From positions 6,150,501 to 6,214,500 of the forward strand of contig NC_056406.1 of the NCBI RefSeq assembly GCF_905147365.1: a stretch of DNA of 64,000 bases, read 5' to 3'. Below are positions 31,591 through 43,575 of this stretch, in pieces; the stretch's first letter is position 1, and each line of letters opens with the position of its first letter. The notes below the pieces were generated by a model. That model was not told the DNA's origin and ran no database searches. It saw only the letters and a list, made by a program, of their open reading frames with translations. The DNA comes from Aricia agestis. Its lineage: Eukaryota; Arthropoda; Insecta; Lepidoptera; Lycaenidae. The translations under genes were made by a program, and so were the position numbers.

Positions 31591-33730
31591 GTTCTACCAA
31601 ATTAATTCATAGGCAAATGTCGATCTACAGAAGACAAGTTGTTTCGTAGAGATAGACCTACGTAATTTGATCGGGTTATGTCGGATTAATGTTAGTCATG
31701 ATCCCAAAGTTGGAAGAATAATTACCTGAGTCCAGCCGACCTAGCATGCGCCAACGAGAAAATTTTGTCTACATGGTTTCTCGGTGTTTGATGGTTTGTC
31801 TCTTCATCTTTATTGACCCTAATATAACATAAATTTTTTTTCGTGTAGATCTGTCGTCAAAATTAGCGAACCCTAACATGAAAACACATTTTTATCGAGG
31901 GTTGTTAAGATTTTGACATTATGAGAAGAGTAGTTTTTAACTACACTCGAGAGAGATATATCTAGTGTGACGCATGCAGTATGCTAGACGCACTGACCGA
32001 AATAATATGTTGGTCCATCATTTGCCTATGAATAAATTTCTCAGAGAGTACTTACATAGCTGTCGCTAGTAGGTACTTCCTGTTTATCATACCGCGTTTT
32101 GTCAGCGACATAAAAGTTTTATGACGATAATAGGTGCTCGGTCAGCGCATTTAAAACCCCGTGTTTCTCTTAAATTAATTTCCGGACCCATTTATTAAAC
32201 TGCGCAAAAATTATGTTAGCACTCCGTTAGCTCGTAAAATTATTTTTAATAAAACTCGGTTACGCTCTCGAGGTTCAGGTCCTTTTTATCAAAGGAAATT
32301 AAAAATGCCTTCACCGAATGGCAAGTTTGGGATATAAAATATTACGAAGCCGGAGCTAGTTCTTAAGTAAATTAAAATGTTCATGTGAATGGCTTGGCAT
32401 CGCCGGGAGTGGATTTAGGCAGTCCTCCAAGATACACAACTGAGTTAGGTGCATTTGTGTCAGGTGTAAATTAGAATTCAGAGGCAGACTCACTGATGCC
32501 TATTGAGACTGAAGACGGGCAACGTATAGAGCTTAAATCTATGATTGTTTACATAAAATTATCATCATAGATACCTTTGTGATCCCTACACAGACATAGA
32601 TCAAGAATCTTGATCTATATCTGTGGATCCCTATCATAGTCTCTTTAAAGTAGTTATATTCATTTATTTTAATATCCTGCTTGTTTCTTATTTTCGTTAT
32701 AAACTGAAGCATAGCTAACAGCCACTTTAAAGTTCTATTAAAATTTCAAATACCATTTCAATTTAAACTTTATGAAACTTTAAAAATAGAAATTGAAAAG
32801 TAGTATTATTTGTATAAGAATGGAAACCTGTTAGCTACGCAAATAACTGAAGGCGGTATAAAATTAAATCTGCATTCTACGGCGCGGCGTGTGGGGACGA
32901 CATTACGGAGTGTTTAAAGCCAGACTATTTAAATATTTCAGCGTCTATCTAGACCGAGAGCGAACCCCTTCCGTGATCGATCGGGGGTGGCTGGGCCCGG
33001 CAGGTCCTGGTTTTTCTCATTTTGTTTATACCGGAATTAATGAAAAACTGGCCCGCCCCTGGCTACTTTCACTGCGGTTAGTTATCACCCCCACGTAACG
33101 TCGCGCTGTGATACCCTCTCGTGTGGAAAATCCTTTAGCTGACTTTTACAGATTTTTGTCGTAGCTAAAAGGTTGCTGAAATCCTTAATTTGTTTACAGT
33201 TTTTCATCCCATTTTCTCTTTAGAGTTCCGTATCGAAGCATAAACGCATTACTTAGGAGCCTGTCTGAAAGCGTGTATCCCCTGAGTAGACTTACTGACA
33301 TGGGCATTACCATTATTAAAATTGGATACTTCAGTGAAATGAGGTTCTGGTTGTAAATGTAATTTCGAATATAAACTCTTACATCGATAACATGTTAATT
33401 CGTTACGAACTGTTTATTTACGGATATAAAAGCCAATACTTATGGCATACTTCTGCCTCCATTGAAAACGATATACAAGTAGTACCTATTCATATCTCCT
33501 CATTATCGTAATGGAGGAGTAGGACTATGACGATCGTGTGAAATCGTTTTCCCTTGGCGGTAATAAGTTCTGGGAAGTGGGACGTCATTCTACAGCTGAT
33601 GTGGAGGTTGCCACGTCATGATTATTTATCCCGGAGCCCTTACGCAAGTTGTACTTGATAATTTGGACTGCGAAGTTTGAAATTTTAAATAGTAGGCATC
33701 GCAATTGCCATGTCATTTAGCGGTGTGTTT
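31591..33730. other. Non-coding, presumed intron, one hairpin
   Basis: An 18-bp-arm hairpin with one mismatch lies at 32589-32625 (CACAGACATAGATCAAGA), extended by GATCCCTA outside. The 69-codon frame at 32889-33098 is unsupported. No known repeat was recognised. Confidence 0.45.
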
Positions 33731-34219
33731 AAAAAAAACCGGCCGCGAGTTGGACTCGCCCATGAAGGGTTCCGCAGTAGCAATAAGGTTTATTTTTATG
33801 AAATTAAGATGTTTTTGATTTATTTTCATATTTCAGTTGATTTAATGAAAGTTAAGGGCTTTAGAAGCTAGACGGGGGGCGGAGACACATTTTACCACTT
33901 TGGAAGAGTGTCAGAAAAAAAATGATATTAGAAACCTCAATATGATTTTTGAAGACCTATCCGTAGATACCCCACACGCAAAGGTAAGATGAAAAAAAAT
34001 GTTTCAGTTGTATCTACCCATAAAATTTTTAATTTTTTTTCCATTTTTGTATCAAAATCTTAAAGCGGTTTACAGACTATATCTACTTTCCAAGTTTCAA
34101 TAGTATAGCTCTTATAGTTTTGGAGAAAAGTGGCTGTGACATACGGACAGACAGACAGACAGACATGACGAATCTATAAGGGTTCCGTTTTTTGCCATTT
34201 GGCTACGGAACCCTAAAAA
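33731..34219 (+). repeat. GGCCGCGAGTTGGACTCG...CGGAACCCTAAAAA repeat, long copy
   Basis: It starts AAAAAAAACCGGCCGCGAG and TGGACTCGCCCATGAAGG, contains TAGACGGGGGGCGGAGACAC, and near the end has a (CAGA)n microsatellite (CGGACAGACAGACAGACAG, about 34146-34166) and GGTTCCG. It ends GGCTACGGAACCCTAAAAA. Same family as 30658-30892. A partial reverse copy is at about 41570-41618. Confidence 0.85.
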
Positions 34220-34960
34220 TCGAATACGTATTTTTTTTATTATTTCGCTATCGCAATAATCGAATGCAAGTTGTCTCAGTGCCCTGGTTCGCTAGATAAC
34301 ACTATATCGATGAAAAACCTCTCGTTTCAGCACCATCATTCTCGCTTCCTTTTTACGTTTTATCGCGCGTGTGCACAAAAGGTGTGAACGAACGGGGGTA
34401 TTCGCGAATGCCAGGCTCGAAGCAGTGTTTTTATTGCGGAAATGCTACAGAATGGCAAGGAATGACCTCCCGTTTCGGTGCTGGTTTCCTAAAAGGCTTT
34501 GGTTATAAAACATGTGCGCCGTAGCGCTTTCGTAGCGCGATAAATTCGTTCAATACGAAAAGATTATGTAACTTTATTATTAAAAAAGTAAATATAATAT
34601 AATAAACATAATTATTAGCACATTTTGCCAGCGCAAATTATCCAGGTATGTGGTTAAATGAAGTCGGGCTTGTGTTAAACCAAGCCCTTAAGTATTTTTC
34701 GTAGCAAACGTCTACGAAAAACTTTGCCGCCCGCATTTTCTTTCGTAGCAGGCGCTTTTTAAGATTGCTTACTTTAAACTTTCTCTGCATATTACATATT
34801 ATATTATTTTGACCTTCGTAGCTTAGTACGTAAGTAACAATAATATTATGCAGAGTTTTGAATAACTAACTAATAGTATTTCTCAATTCCCGTTTTGATT
34901 ATTTTATTGCTTAGAATTACATATTAGCACTAGTGTTGAATGTTGATTGAAGTGAACTAT
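34220..34960. other. Non-coding, presumed intron
   Basis: No exon or known repeat was recognised. Confidence 0.45.
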
Positions 34961-35545
34961 TCTTGCTTCTCAATACATTTTAGATAATGTATTATATGTT
35001 AGAAAGAATCTTAGTAAATTTACAACCAAAAGTGACAGTCACGGAAGAAACACTAGAAATAAGTACAAACTAGAAATACCGGTGATCAGACTTAGTAAAG
35101 TTAGTAAATCTTTTAAAGGTCAATGTATACGCCTTTACAATAAAATCCCAGAAAACGTTCAAAATCTTTCCATTAATAAATTTAAAAAAGTAGTCAAAGA
35201 GCGTTTGTGTGCCAAAGCCTATTTATAAGGTCAATGATTTCATAAACGATGGCACATCTTGGGAGTAGGATGGCTGCTTGCAAGGCTGTTTCTACATTAT
35301 TTTATGACTTACAATTATGTATGTATATTGACATTGTATAATTTTAAGTTACAACATTGTAAACCTTATTTTAAAAGATTTTTTTTTTCTCACTTTTTTT
35401 GGTAAAAAAATTGGGCCCCGTGCGAGTTTCTTACGCCGGTTCTTCTCGCTGGGTTAGTTCCCGAACCGGTGGTAGGCATCATGTAGACTTTCAGAGAACA
35501 TTTGCAAAAATTTATTCTGAATAAAAAAAAAATTGAGTTTGAGTT
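34961..35545 (+). pseudogene. CR1/jockey-type LINE, 3' end with ORF2 C-terminus
   Basis: From 35040 the frame reads HGRNTRNKYKLEIPVIRLSK, then RLYNKIPENVQNLSINKFKK and VVKERLCAKAYL, stopping at TAA 35226-35228. The NTRNK....P..R....S....YNKIP.....FK..VK motif order is the usual C-terminus of CR1/jockey-group reverse-transcriptase proteins. Then comes about 300 bases of 3' UTR with TTCTTACGCCGGTTCTTCTC and CCGGTGGTAGGCATCATG, ending in TTGAGTTTGAGTTT, a short repeat tail typical of the group. It is truncated upstream at roughly 34960. Confidence 0.8.
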
Positions 35546-38232
35546 TATTAAGTAAACCGATATATTATACAACAAAGAGCCTATATTGTCCTAAAACAGG
35601 CAAATATTTACTTCTAATCTTCAATATTGTTTGAAGATCTCGCGGTTGTTATTTTATTCAAAAAGGCAAAGTCGTAAGTAGATGGCAAAGCAATTTACGT
35701 AATTACAGAAGTTTTAATTGTAACAGGGCTCCAAGTTATCAATTTGAAGAGCCACTCAGCCGTAAAAGATATTACAATCAGGACAAGCTTGTAGCCCCGA
35801 CAATCCTTTATTAGTGACTCCCTAATTTGAATGATAACATCGAATTTTAAATCCCGCCAAACTCTTAATTAAGATTTGTGGTTTAATGAATCTGGGAATT
35901 TATGAAATGTTTGAATTGATTTTAAATGGCCTTTGTGAATATGAGTTTTAAGAATCCTGCAATAATTGCGGTAGCCGATCTATAGAAAATAACTGTTTCA
36001 AAAGTTTTTTTCCATCTTTTCTGTCATTTTCGGTTTAAGATGTTTGTCCTCTTATTATTTTCTTTATATTTTGAATGGATATTTAATGTGGTGAATAAAA
36101 AATGTCCTTTGCAGAAATAGGTACAAGCAGTAAAAGATTTTCCTGGTGATATTTAAAAAACCGTTTAAATCCTTAAATTGTGTCCTGGCTTACTGAGAGC
36201 TCGCAGCAAGCGAAATTAATCGCTTAAGCGCCTGAAAAGTGGCATCAGTTTTTTCAGGCCGGCTGCAGCGGAGCACCGTCTACTTACAATGAATCTTTGT
36301 GTATCACAAAGTAGTTTGTGTACAAGCGTTAAGGAAAATGAAATTTATTCGTACATTTTGCTGTTCTTTTTTCGGATGACATAGCGAAGCGTATTTGGGG
36401 AAGTACGATCGGTAATTTTAGTATCGTACACAGCGTCGTAATAGGTACTTGTTTCTTTTTTGAAGATTGGAAAAGAATCTTCATATTGAATATTTCTTAT
36501 TAGTACTTATTATTCGTTTAACAAAATAGTTTCACTTAGCAAAATTAATATCTAAGTTTCCCAAGAGTCCTTGCACTGCGGTCGATAACATTTAATATAG
36601 GCAGGCTATACGGTACAATCGTTTCTTTGATGTCAAACGTTCTTTTGATGGAGCACCTGGGAGACAATGGGCAGTAGCCAGTTTCTTGCAAACACCGGCA
36701 TTTGACTCTATTGTCGGGGCCAGTTATCCGAGCACAATGGTGTGCAATCTCTATGATACTGCTTCCCAACCGGTGGTCCGCAAGAGCTACAGTATGACCC
36801 GCAAGCGATTTTAAATTTAGCTTTGAGTAACAATAGTTTAGTCCTAGAATAGCCGATCTCGTGAAGAAGATGCGAGCTCACAAATCACATTAATACGAAA
36901 ATACCAGTTTTCTTTTTATGTAATTTGACTATTACGTTCTTCTTAAGGCGACGTCTTGATAATTTGACTGTAACGATATCGATTTTTCTCAGCAATGAAT
37001 AAAGCTAAGAAATTAAAGTATTTTGTCAGTATTCATCATGTCTTTGTGTTTGAATTACCCATAGCATAACACGATTGGTCCACTTTTAAAACACAGAATA
37101 AATCTTCAAAAATACCTCTGTAAAAAAAGGTATTCTAATTTTGCCAATAGAGGAAAGTGATTTAAGCTTACAAAATTTGTACATAGATTGGTTCAAGCAT
37201 ACACTTTAATTTGTCTATAGCTTATGTGAAATATATTTATTGTTTCTAAATTACGCGACAAAAACAATTTTGTCGCTTACGCCATTTTCATTTCTTGCTG
37301 TACCATTTGTTGTTTTCTATGAGAGGTCTCATAGAAAAAAGCAATCTAAAGCATATCCAACACGGTTTTTTACTTTAACGCGGCGTCACCTTAAAGTTTA
37401 AGATTCATTATTTTTAATATGCCTTCATAGTGGTCCCTGTTAACAAGAAAAATATAAAGGTGATCCTCAGGGGCCTCGGTCAGCCGAGAAAAGGTTGGGA
37501 GTCCCTGCTCTTTGACATTCGCTATTAAAGACGTCGGGCCCGCGAAGTTTATTACCCAGTGAGCTATGTTCGATATCACATTGTTGATATCACGGCTGAG
37601 ATTGCTGGGCAGAATGAAGGAGTTATTGTAGCGATAGTTATTTCGACATTGTTCGTTTTTCTTATATTGTAGTGCTAGAACATAAAGGTTGGGATATAAC
37701 AAAAGGGTAAGAGATATCTATCTATCTCCTAACCCATACTAACTGTAAAGTTAGTTTATACTCTATAGTCCATACCTTATATCTAAAAACAAGGTTCTGA
37801 AGGAATATACCGTACCTACAGTATCGATTTAACTTCATTCAACCTTTTAAAAATTTCCAGGAGAATATGGTACCCGATTTGTTCGCCTCGATGAATGTCA
37901 AACCGCATCAACCTTAATCTCGAACACAAAAGACGCTCAAATATTCCATGAATACTTTCGGAGCGGCGCCGTGTTTGAACAGATTTAATAACTGAAAGAG
38001 CAAATCCCCCGGCTCAAACGCCCAACTAATATAGAACCTCTGTACCGCTGTCGCTCCGCTAAATTGTTCAGAAGTAATGCGATTGACTTTCAAACTTACA
38101 CTTTGTGTTCTGGAGCTCTCTACAATGAAATGCATGCTATATTTGCTGTTAATAATGAGGGAAACGGTTGCTATTAAAAGGCAGATTTGGTAATTGCTTC
38201 TGGATTCTATGTCATCTTATGTATGAGTTATG
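35546..38232. other. Non-coding, presumed intron
   Basis: Short hairpins occur at 37254-37275 (GCGACAAAA/TTTTGTCGC) and about 37317-37340 (TTTCTATGAG/CTCATAGAAA). CTTCCCAACCGGTGGTCCGC near 36765-36782 resembles a hAT terminal region but has no partner. The 103-codon minus frame at 37702-37391 and the others have no support. Confidence 0.45.
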
Positions 38233-38390
38233 ATAGGTTGTAACAAAACAAAGTGTTAAAACTTTAGGGTGTTTAGGAATTAGGAGTCCCCTGTATAGAG
38301 TTTGCTGTGAAAAGAGCAGCGCTAAAAGAGTCACTTTTTGAACTTTTGTATAGACAAATTCACGACGTTGGAACGCTTACAAATCAGAAA
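38233..38390 (+). repeat. Repeat starting AGGTTGTAACAAAAC (copy 2)
   Basis: It has the same motif order as 10896-11060: GTTGTAACAAAACAAAG, CTTTAGGGTGTTTAGG, TATAGAGTTTGCTGTGAAA, GCAGCGCTAAAAGAG, TTTTTGAACTTTTGTATAG. The copies are divergent, so the insertions are old or from different subfamilies. Confidence 0.6.
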
Positions 38391-39658
38391 CAATTTTTTG
38401 CTTTTTCAACTATTCTCCATTTTCTCTTCTTTCTCACATCCACTATAACTGAAGAGAAAGAGACTGAATATAATAAAGCATCTTATAAGGTACAAGTAAA
38501 TATTATAATACTTATATTAGTGATATCAGGAGAGCACGATACTCGGGCGCCATTATGTTTTCACCGTAATGTACGGGAGCGCCTTATTAGGACGGATCTT
38601 ACCGCGGGATCTCAAGTAACCAATTTGTTGCCAAGAAGTAAGGATCTCTGTTCAAATTACAACGAGTACGTCGTTAGAAATATTTGAATACGTTTTTATG
38701 TTTGTCATAGTGCATTTTAATGGTACACTCCTGATGATAGAACGACTCTATAGCCCCGGACGGAAATAGAGAGGTTTTACGTGTTATAAGTTTGACGCGT
38801 CTGTTTGTCTATGTGACTGTCCGTGGCGTCGTAAGCCGATCCGTGCGCTTTTTTTTTAATTTATCTATTTCATGTTATTAAAGCCAATTTGAAGATGTTG
38901 TACCAAACATTTTTCGGTTACCATATTGGAATATGCTAAAGAACGTGCCGGTTAGTCGAAGGGTTAATGTATTCGTAGGTGCGTGTAAGCACTTGAATCC
39001 ATCCTTTCACGTTAGAACTGACAGCGGAAAATGGGAAGCAAATACCTGCAGGTCCGCCGTCTTGTGTTCACAGTCTCGCGTCGAACGATGTGTTTGTTTA
39101 CTTTACATACATGTAATACATACTAACGTCCCTCTATTGAGTGTTTTAGTTGCATTTGTGTTATTGGATTTACACAGTTTGTTGACAATTTTGCTGTTTG
39201 TAGAAAGCTTCAAACTGGGAAGATAGTTTCGGATTGGATGACTTTAGGTGCGCAAATAGTATTGAGGGGTTGGCGTGAATCGTGACATAATATTATTCCA
39301 AAATAAACTTGTGATTTATCATCCACATCACGATGATGATGATGATTCCAAGGCAAAGTTTTAAAACTACTATTAGAGCTCAGCATTTCAGGCGGATAGG
39401 GGCGGGGCGAAAAACTATAGTTTATGTAATGTGCCTTAAGCCAACTTCGCGCGACCTTATAAATCGTTCTTAGATACGGCCGTCTCCGCGGGAGGCACGA
39501 GTTATCGCCTCACGTGACGATATGGATTTCATTAAGGACTAAAATAGATCCTACTTTCACCTGTAGATCGCGCACAACTTTTTCACACAACAAATTCAGG
39601 GGGCGGCCAAATTCATACTTCACGGACCAATGGACGAACTCATCATTGACCACGTAAT
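38391..39658. other. Non-coding, presumed intron
   Basis: No exon was recognised. A short (GAT)n-like run lies near 39340. The frames at 38307-38687 and 38933-39226 are unsupported. Confidence 0.45.
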
Positions 39659-39925
39659 CCATACTAATATTATAAATGCGAAAGTATCTCTGTCTGTCTG
39701 TCTTGCTTTCACGCCAAAACTACTGAACCGATTGCAATGAAATTTTGTACACAGTTATTCTAGAGTCTGAGAAAGGACATAGGCTACATTTTGATGTGGG
39801 AAAATATCTCATTTCCATGAAAATATCGATGAAAATGAATTCGCATTGCGCGTGGCCAGCGCTCATCCCGGGGGTCCTGGGTTCGAGTCCCGCAGGCGGA
39901 ACAAAAAGTTTTCAATATCATATTA
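39659..39925 (+). repeat. ATACTAATATTATAAATGCG SINE fused to a tRNA-like end
   Basis: It begins CATACTAATATTATAAATGC with a (TCTG)n run, then CCGATTGCAATGAAATTTTG and GAGAAAGGACATAGGCTAC. The usual end is missing. Instead, from about 39840, CATCCCGGGGGTCCTGG and GGTTCGAGTCCCGCAGGCGG appear. The latter contains a perfect B box (39880-39890), as in a tRNA 3' half. It looks like a chimera of two SINE types or one SINE inserted in another. Confidence 0.65.
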
Positions 39926-40265
39926 ATCATACTTATTAGTTAGTATGTTTTTGTTTATAGTTTTTAATACGTTAGAATATTATGTTTAATAATATAATCA
40001 CTTGGTATAATAATAATCAATCTATCTTATCTTATAGAACTCCTACTGCATTTCTAATATATGTGACAAGTTGACAACAGAAGGCGCTCTAAAATAAAGG
40101 AGTTCGAGTGTACCGTGTTGGCCTATATTCCATCCAGAAAATATATCAATGCAATCAACATTTTAATTCTAATATATAAAAACAGATGGCGTTTTATTTT
40201 TTAATTTATTATTGTAACAGAACTAATTATACCTACTTTACTATATAATATTGTTTTTATTCATA

Positions 40266-40500
40266 ACTAGCTGTTGCCCGCGACATCGTCTGCGTGGACT
40301 TTAGTTTATAGCGCGCGGTGTCAACAAAATTTGTGTCAAATTTAAAAACTTTTTAAAACCCTGGTAAGTGGTACCCCTCTTAGGGCCGCGCTACACCGGA
40401 ATGGCAGCGCTGAAAGTGCTCGCCTCGCATGGCAGCTCCATTCCGGTGTAGCGTGGCCCTTAATTAATCAAAATACCCAAAAACAGCTGTGCAGTGTGCA
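40266..40500 (-). repeat. SINE copy with CTAGCTGTTGCCCGCG end
   Basis: It starts CTAGCTGTTGCCCGCGAC and passes through TAGTTTATAGCGCGCGGTGT, CCCTGGTAAGTGGTACCCC and CAGCTGTGCAGTGTGCACA. This is the inverted counterpart of the right end of the copy at 40508-41193. A 79-bp hairpin element (40382-40460) interrupts it. Confidence 0.8.
40382..40460. mobile_element. 79-bp hairpin MITE nested in the SINE
   Basis: AGGGCCGCGCTACACCGGAA (arm 40382-40404) pairs with the reverse at 40438-40460 with one mismatch and a 33-nt loop. The sister SINE copy (around 41088) lacks it and reads TTTAAGGGGTACC, which gives the empty site. TTA-like bases occur on both sides, so the target duplication may be about 4 bases (TTAA/TAAG). 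Confidence 0.75.
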
Positions 40501-40507
40501 CATAATC

Positions 40508-41193
40508 TATACTAATATTATAAATGCGAAAGTATTTCTGTCTGTCTGTCTGTCTGTCAGTCTCGCTTTCACGCCAATCGCCAAAAGTATCTCTGTCTGT
40601 CTGTCTGTCTGTCAGTCTCGCTTTCACGCCAAACGCCAAAACTTCCGAACCGATTGTAATGAAATTTTGTATACAGATAGTCTAAAGCCTGAGAAAGGAC
40701 ATAGGCTACTTTTTTACTGGAAAAAAGGGTTGTAAGGGGGTGAAAATGCGTAAATTTGTTCAAATTAAGTTAGTTCCAACAATTCATAATAGATGGCGCC
40801 GTGCGTCTTCTACATCGCGCTGACGCTTGCTCAAAAGTCTTTCTATAAGACGATCTTACATTTAAGTTTCGATTTTTGTCGATTGTTATATCTATTCTAC
40901 GGTATTATATAACTCAGTACTTTATCTGTGCAGTGACGTAACCTTAAATTTATCAATGATAAATAGTTTATGGGTAAAGTTGTGTAATTGGAGGGCTAAA
41001 TAAGCTTTAAAATTTGGCATAAAATATAAAGTTTAATATAAAAAAATGAAATACTTATTGTGTGCACACTGCACAGCTGTATTGATTTAAGGGGTACCAG
41101 GGTTTTTTTATAAAAGCTTTTGACACCAATTTTGTTGACATCGCGCGCTATAAACTGAAGTCCACGCGGACGAAGTCGCGGGCAACAGCTAGT
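40508..41193 (+). repeat. ATACTAATATTATAAATGCG SINE, full-length copy
   Basis: Head ATACTAATATTATAAATGCG, then (TCTG)n. A duplicated block holds TCAGTCTCGCTTTCACGCC twice (about 40558-40577 and 40613-40632). Then come CCGATTGTAATGAAATTTTG, GAGAAAGGACATAGGCTAC, and the end GTCCACGCGGACGAAGTCGC and GGGCAACAGCTAGT. With the minus copy at 40266-40500 it forms an inverted pair. Confidence 0.85.
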
Positions 41194-41454
41194 AAAATAT
41201 ATTATAATAGCACAAGTACAGCAGTTTCATGGCCATATCAACTTGGCCGATACCCTGAGCGCGGACTGCGGAGTGAGACGTGCTGCACGAACATATTTTA
41301 TTATTCGCGAGGCGCGTAGGCATAGTTCAAAATACGCGCCCGGCTCTCGCACGCTTTTAAACCCTACCCTGTTAATTATATTATATATCCTACATAATAT
41401 TGATAGCTGAAATTATATGGATGATAAAGGTGAAAATAAACATAAGTAGGTACG

Positions 41455-41655
41455 GCATGGGCGTATATAAGGGGGGGGGGGGGGGGTCCTGGGGGTCCGG
41501 ACCCCCCACTTTACTATCCATCTTACTTGCCCAATCGACAATATAATATTATGGTATTTAGGCTGCTGCAGAATCCTTCATGGGCGAGTCCAACTCGCAC
41601 TTGGCCGCTTTTTTACGTTAGGGACCCCCCTTATCAAAGCTATATATACGCCCGT
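41455..41655. repeat. G/C-tract repeat with TATATA-GGGGGG inverted ends
   Basis: GGGCGTATATAA followed by 16 G's (41471-41486) and the palindrome GGGGGTCCGGACCCCCC form the left side. The right side, about 41625-41655, has ACCCCCCTTATC and TATATATACGCCC, roughly the inverted equivalent. Between them is a minus-strand start of the AAGTGCGAGTTGGACTCGCC repeat (about 41570-41618). The G-run and flanking palindrome are prone to non-B structure and copy errors. Confidence 0.5.
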
Positions 41656-42670
41656 GGGGGGTGGCATTTTTTAGTTTTTGCCCCGCCTGAAAAAAATTGA
41701 AGATCCGGGGCTGTCTGAAGGTTTGTTGTTTGTAGATCTCGATTATATATCATGGTGTATACATTATTGAAAAATATAAACATATGCACTATACAGCGCT
41801 TATTGCACCCATACCTAATATTAACCCATATCAATTCGTCGCGCGTCCGTCGGCTTACTTTAACTCACACCGAAATTGCCCAATCTCCGCTGAGGTAATG
41901 CGATTTGCATCCTGTGCCAATCGACAGCCCTTTTTTCTATTTGTGCATTTTGATGCCTAAGCAGTCCACAAATAGGTTACGTCGGTTGAATTGGGAACTA
42001 CAGTGTCTTCTTTGAGTAAACCAATGCAGCAATTACCTCGAAGCTTTTAACAAAATTTCGTCACAAAATGTGAAATTATTAAAAACCCGTATAGAGTGTT
42101 TAAAAGTGGCCTCGGCGTTCAGTAGTGGACCAATATTTTCGCGCACCGCAGCGGGTTTTACCTTTGATATTTTTCGCGCACTCCACGCTCGGTCTGAGTG
42201 TAGTTATAATGACGCTCTTTTAGCGAAACCCGAGTGTTCTCCCCTTTATTTTCGACAAGTGGTAGTTCGTTGTTTGTACGGAAATATTATGGTTAGGGTT
42301 CATATTTTACTTTAATGCCTGTTTTTGAGCGTGTACGGTGTATTGTAATGAGTTTAAATCGTGTTAAATGCAGATATGTAATATGACTGTCTAATTTCTT
42401 GAAAGTTTTTGGTGACAGAGTAAAAAGAAAAAGTTGTAGTCGTTCTTAAATACCTAATAATCATTTCGTCCTCTTGTTACAAAATTCCTTGTACTTATTG
42501 TTAAAATTTTATCAGCGGTACACAAACTCTCGTGTTTGGTTGATCTTTGAGAAATCTTTACAACCAGATAGGAACTTTAAACTGCAATAAAACGAATCTC
42601 GCCAGACGCCAACGTTTGACATAATACCCAAAGCTTACTTAAGCTTCTTGCAGCGTTTAGTGGGCTTTTA
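41656..42670. other. Non-coding, presumed intron
   Basis: No exon or known repeat was recognised. The 81-codon frame at 42070-42315 lacks support. Confidence 0.45.
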
Positions 42671-42702
42671 TTTATTTGTTTCTTTTTGTTTGCAGGTAAG
42701 GG
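42671..42702 (+). other. Candidate recursive splice site
   Basis: A long pyrimidine tract (TTTATTTATTTGTTTCTTTT and TGTTTG) runs directly into CAG|GTAAGG, with the acceptor AG at 42694-42695 and the donor GT at 42696-42697. Such back-to-back 3' and 5' splice sites, with no exon between them, are the established signature of recursive splicing (ratcheting points) in long insect introns. It lies 13.3 kb downstream of the microexon donor on the same strand. The alternative is a normal acceptor of a short exon, but the phase-0 frame hits TAG after five codons. Confidence 0.45.
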
Positions 42703-43389
42703 CGCTGGTGTAGCTTGCATGACATGATAAGTAGACGTGTGACTTTTGCACTGCCTTTCCGTCGGTAAGGAGATCTTTATTTCACAATATGGTGGTGGTA
42801 AGCAAGACTATCCAACTCGGGATATTTTTGTACATATTGTGTTTGAATATTCTGCCTTTGATATTCATGTAGCTTTGTTTCTGTTTCCCATGGAACTACG
42901 AATTGGGGTTCTTCAAACATCAAACGAGTTCGGATATGTTAAAATTTCAGTCTTATGAGTTTTGTTTGTCGTATATACTATCTTTCTCTTCGATACAAAG
43001 TTAGTAGTAGAATCAGTGTGCAGATTTACTTAGTTTCAAAATGTTAGGTCATCAACATGAAACTGGTAATTGAAGTGGAATTTATGCTGTATTTGTCTAG
43101 CGGCTATTGCTTGGCAGTAGCTCGTATAATATAGCTTGTAAGGCGCTTACGGCTTGCAACACGCTGCGCTTGTAAATAACATTTGGCACAATCGTATCGC
43201 TTGCGACACATTTAGCAGCATTTAAGATACTATCGCACCCATTTAATTGCTATACAATGATGGATTAAATTTTATTTTTCATTCGTTAAAAATTGATATT
43301 TAATTAGTTGTTTTAGTTCAAATAGTTTATACTTTATTCTCTTAATGTTTTAAGCGTAACACTTTTTTCAATGTCACTCATAAGTGCAT
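42703..43389. other. Non-coding, presumed intron
   Basis: No exon or known repeat was recognised. Confidence 0.45.
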
Positions 43390-43575
43390 ACTAGCTGTTT
43401 GACCGAGCTTTGCTCGGTATCCGATGAAAATGACATTTTCTAGAAATAATTCCTAGCTAGATCGATTTATCGCCCCCGAAACCCCCTATATACTAAATTT
43501 CATGAAAATCGTTGGAGCCGATTCCGAGATTCCAATTATATATATACAAGAATTACTCGTTTAAAGATATAATGC
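43390..43575 (-). repeat. SINE-like repeat, GACCGAGCTTTGCTCGG family (copy 2)
   Basis: CTAGCTGTTTGACCGAGC, TTTGCTCGGTATCCG, GATCGATTTATCGCCCCC, GGAGCCGATTCCGAGATTCC and TATATATACAAGAATTAC follow in order. It is the opposite-orientation partner of 31383-31590. Confidence 0.8.

Noticed and set aside
36540..36790. hAT transposon from CAACCGGTGGTCCGC
   Set aside because: Only one terminus-like sequence was seen, with no partner TIR or duplication.
37391..37702. 103-codon minus-strand protein
   Set aside because: No domain, no splice context and unremarkable codon use. Probably chance, possibly with old transposon sequence.
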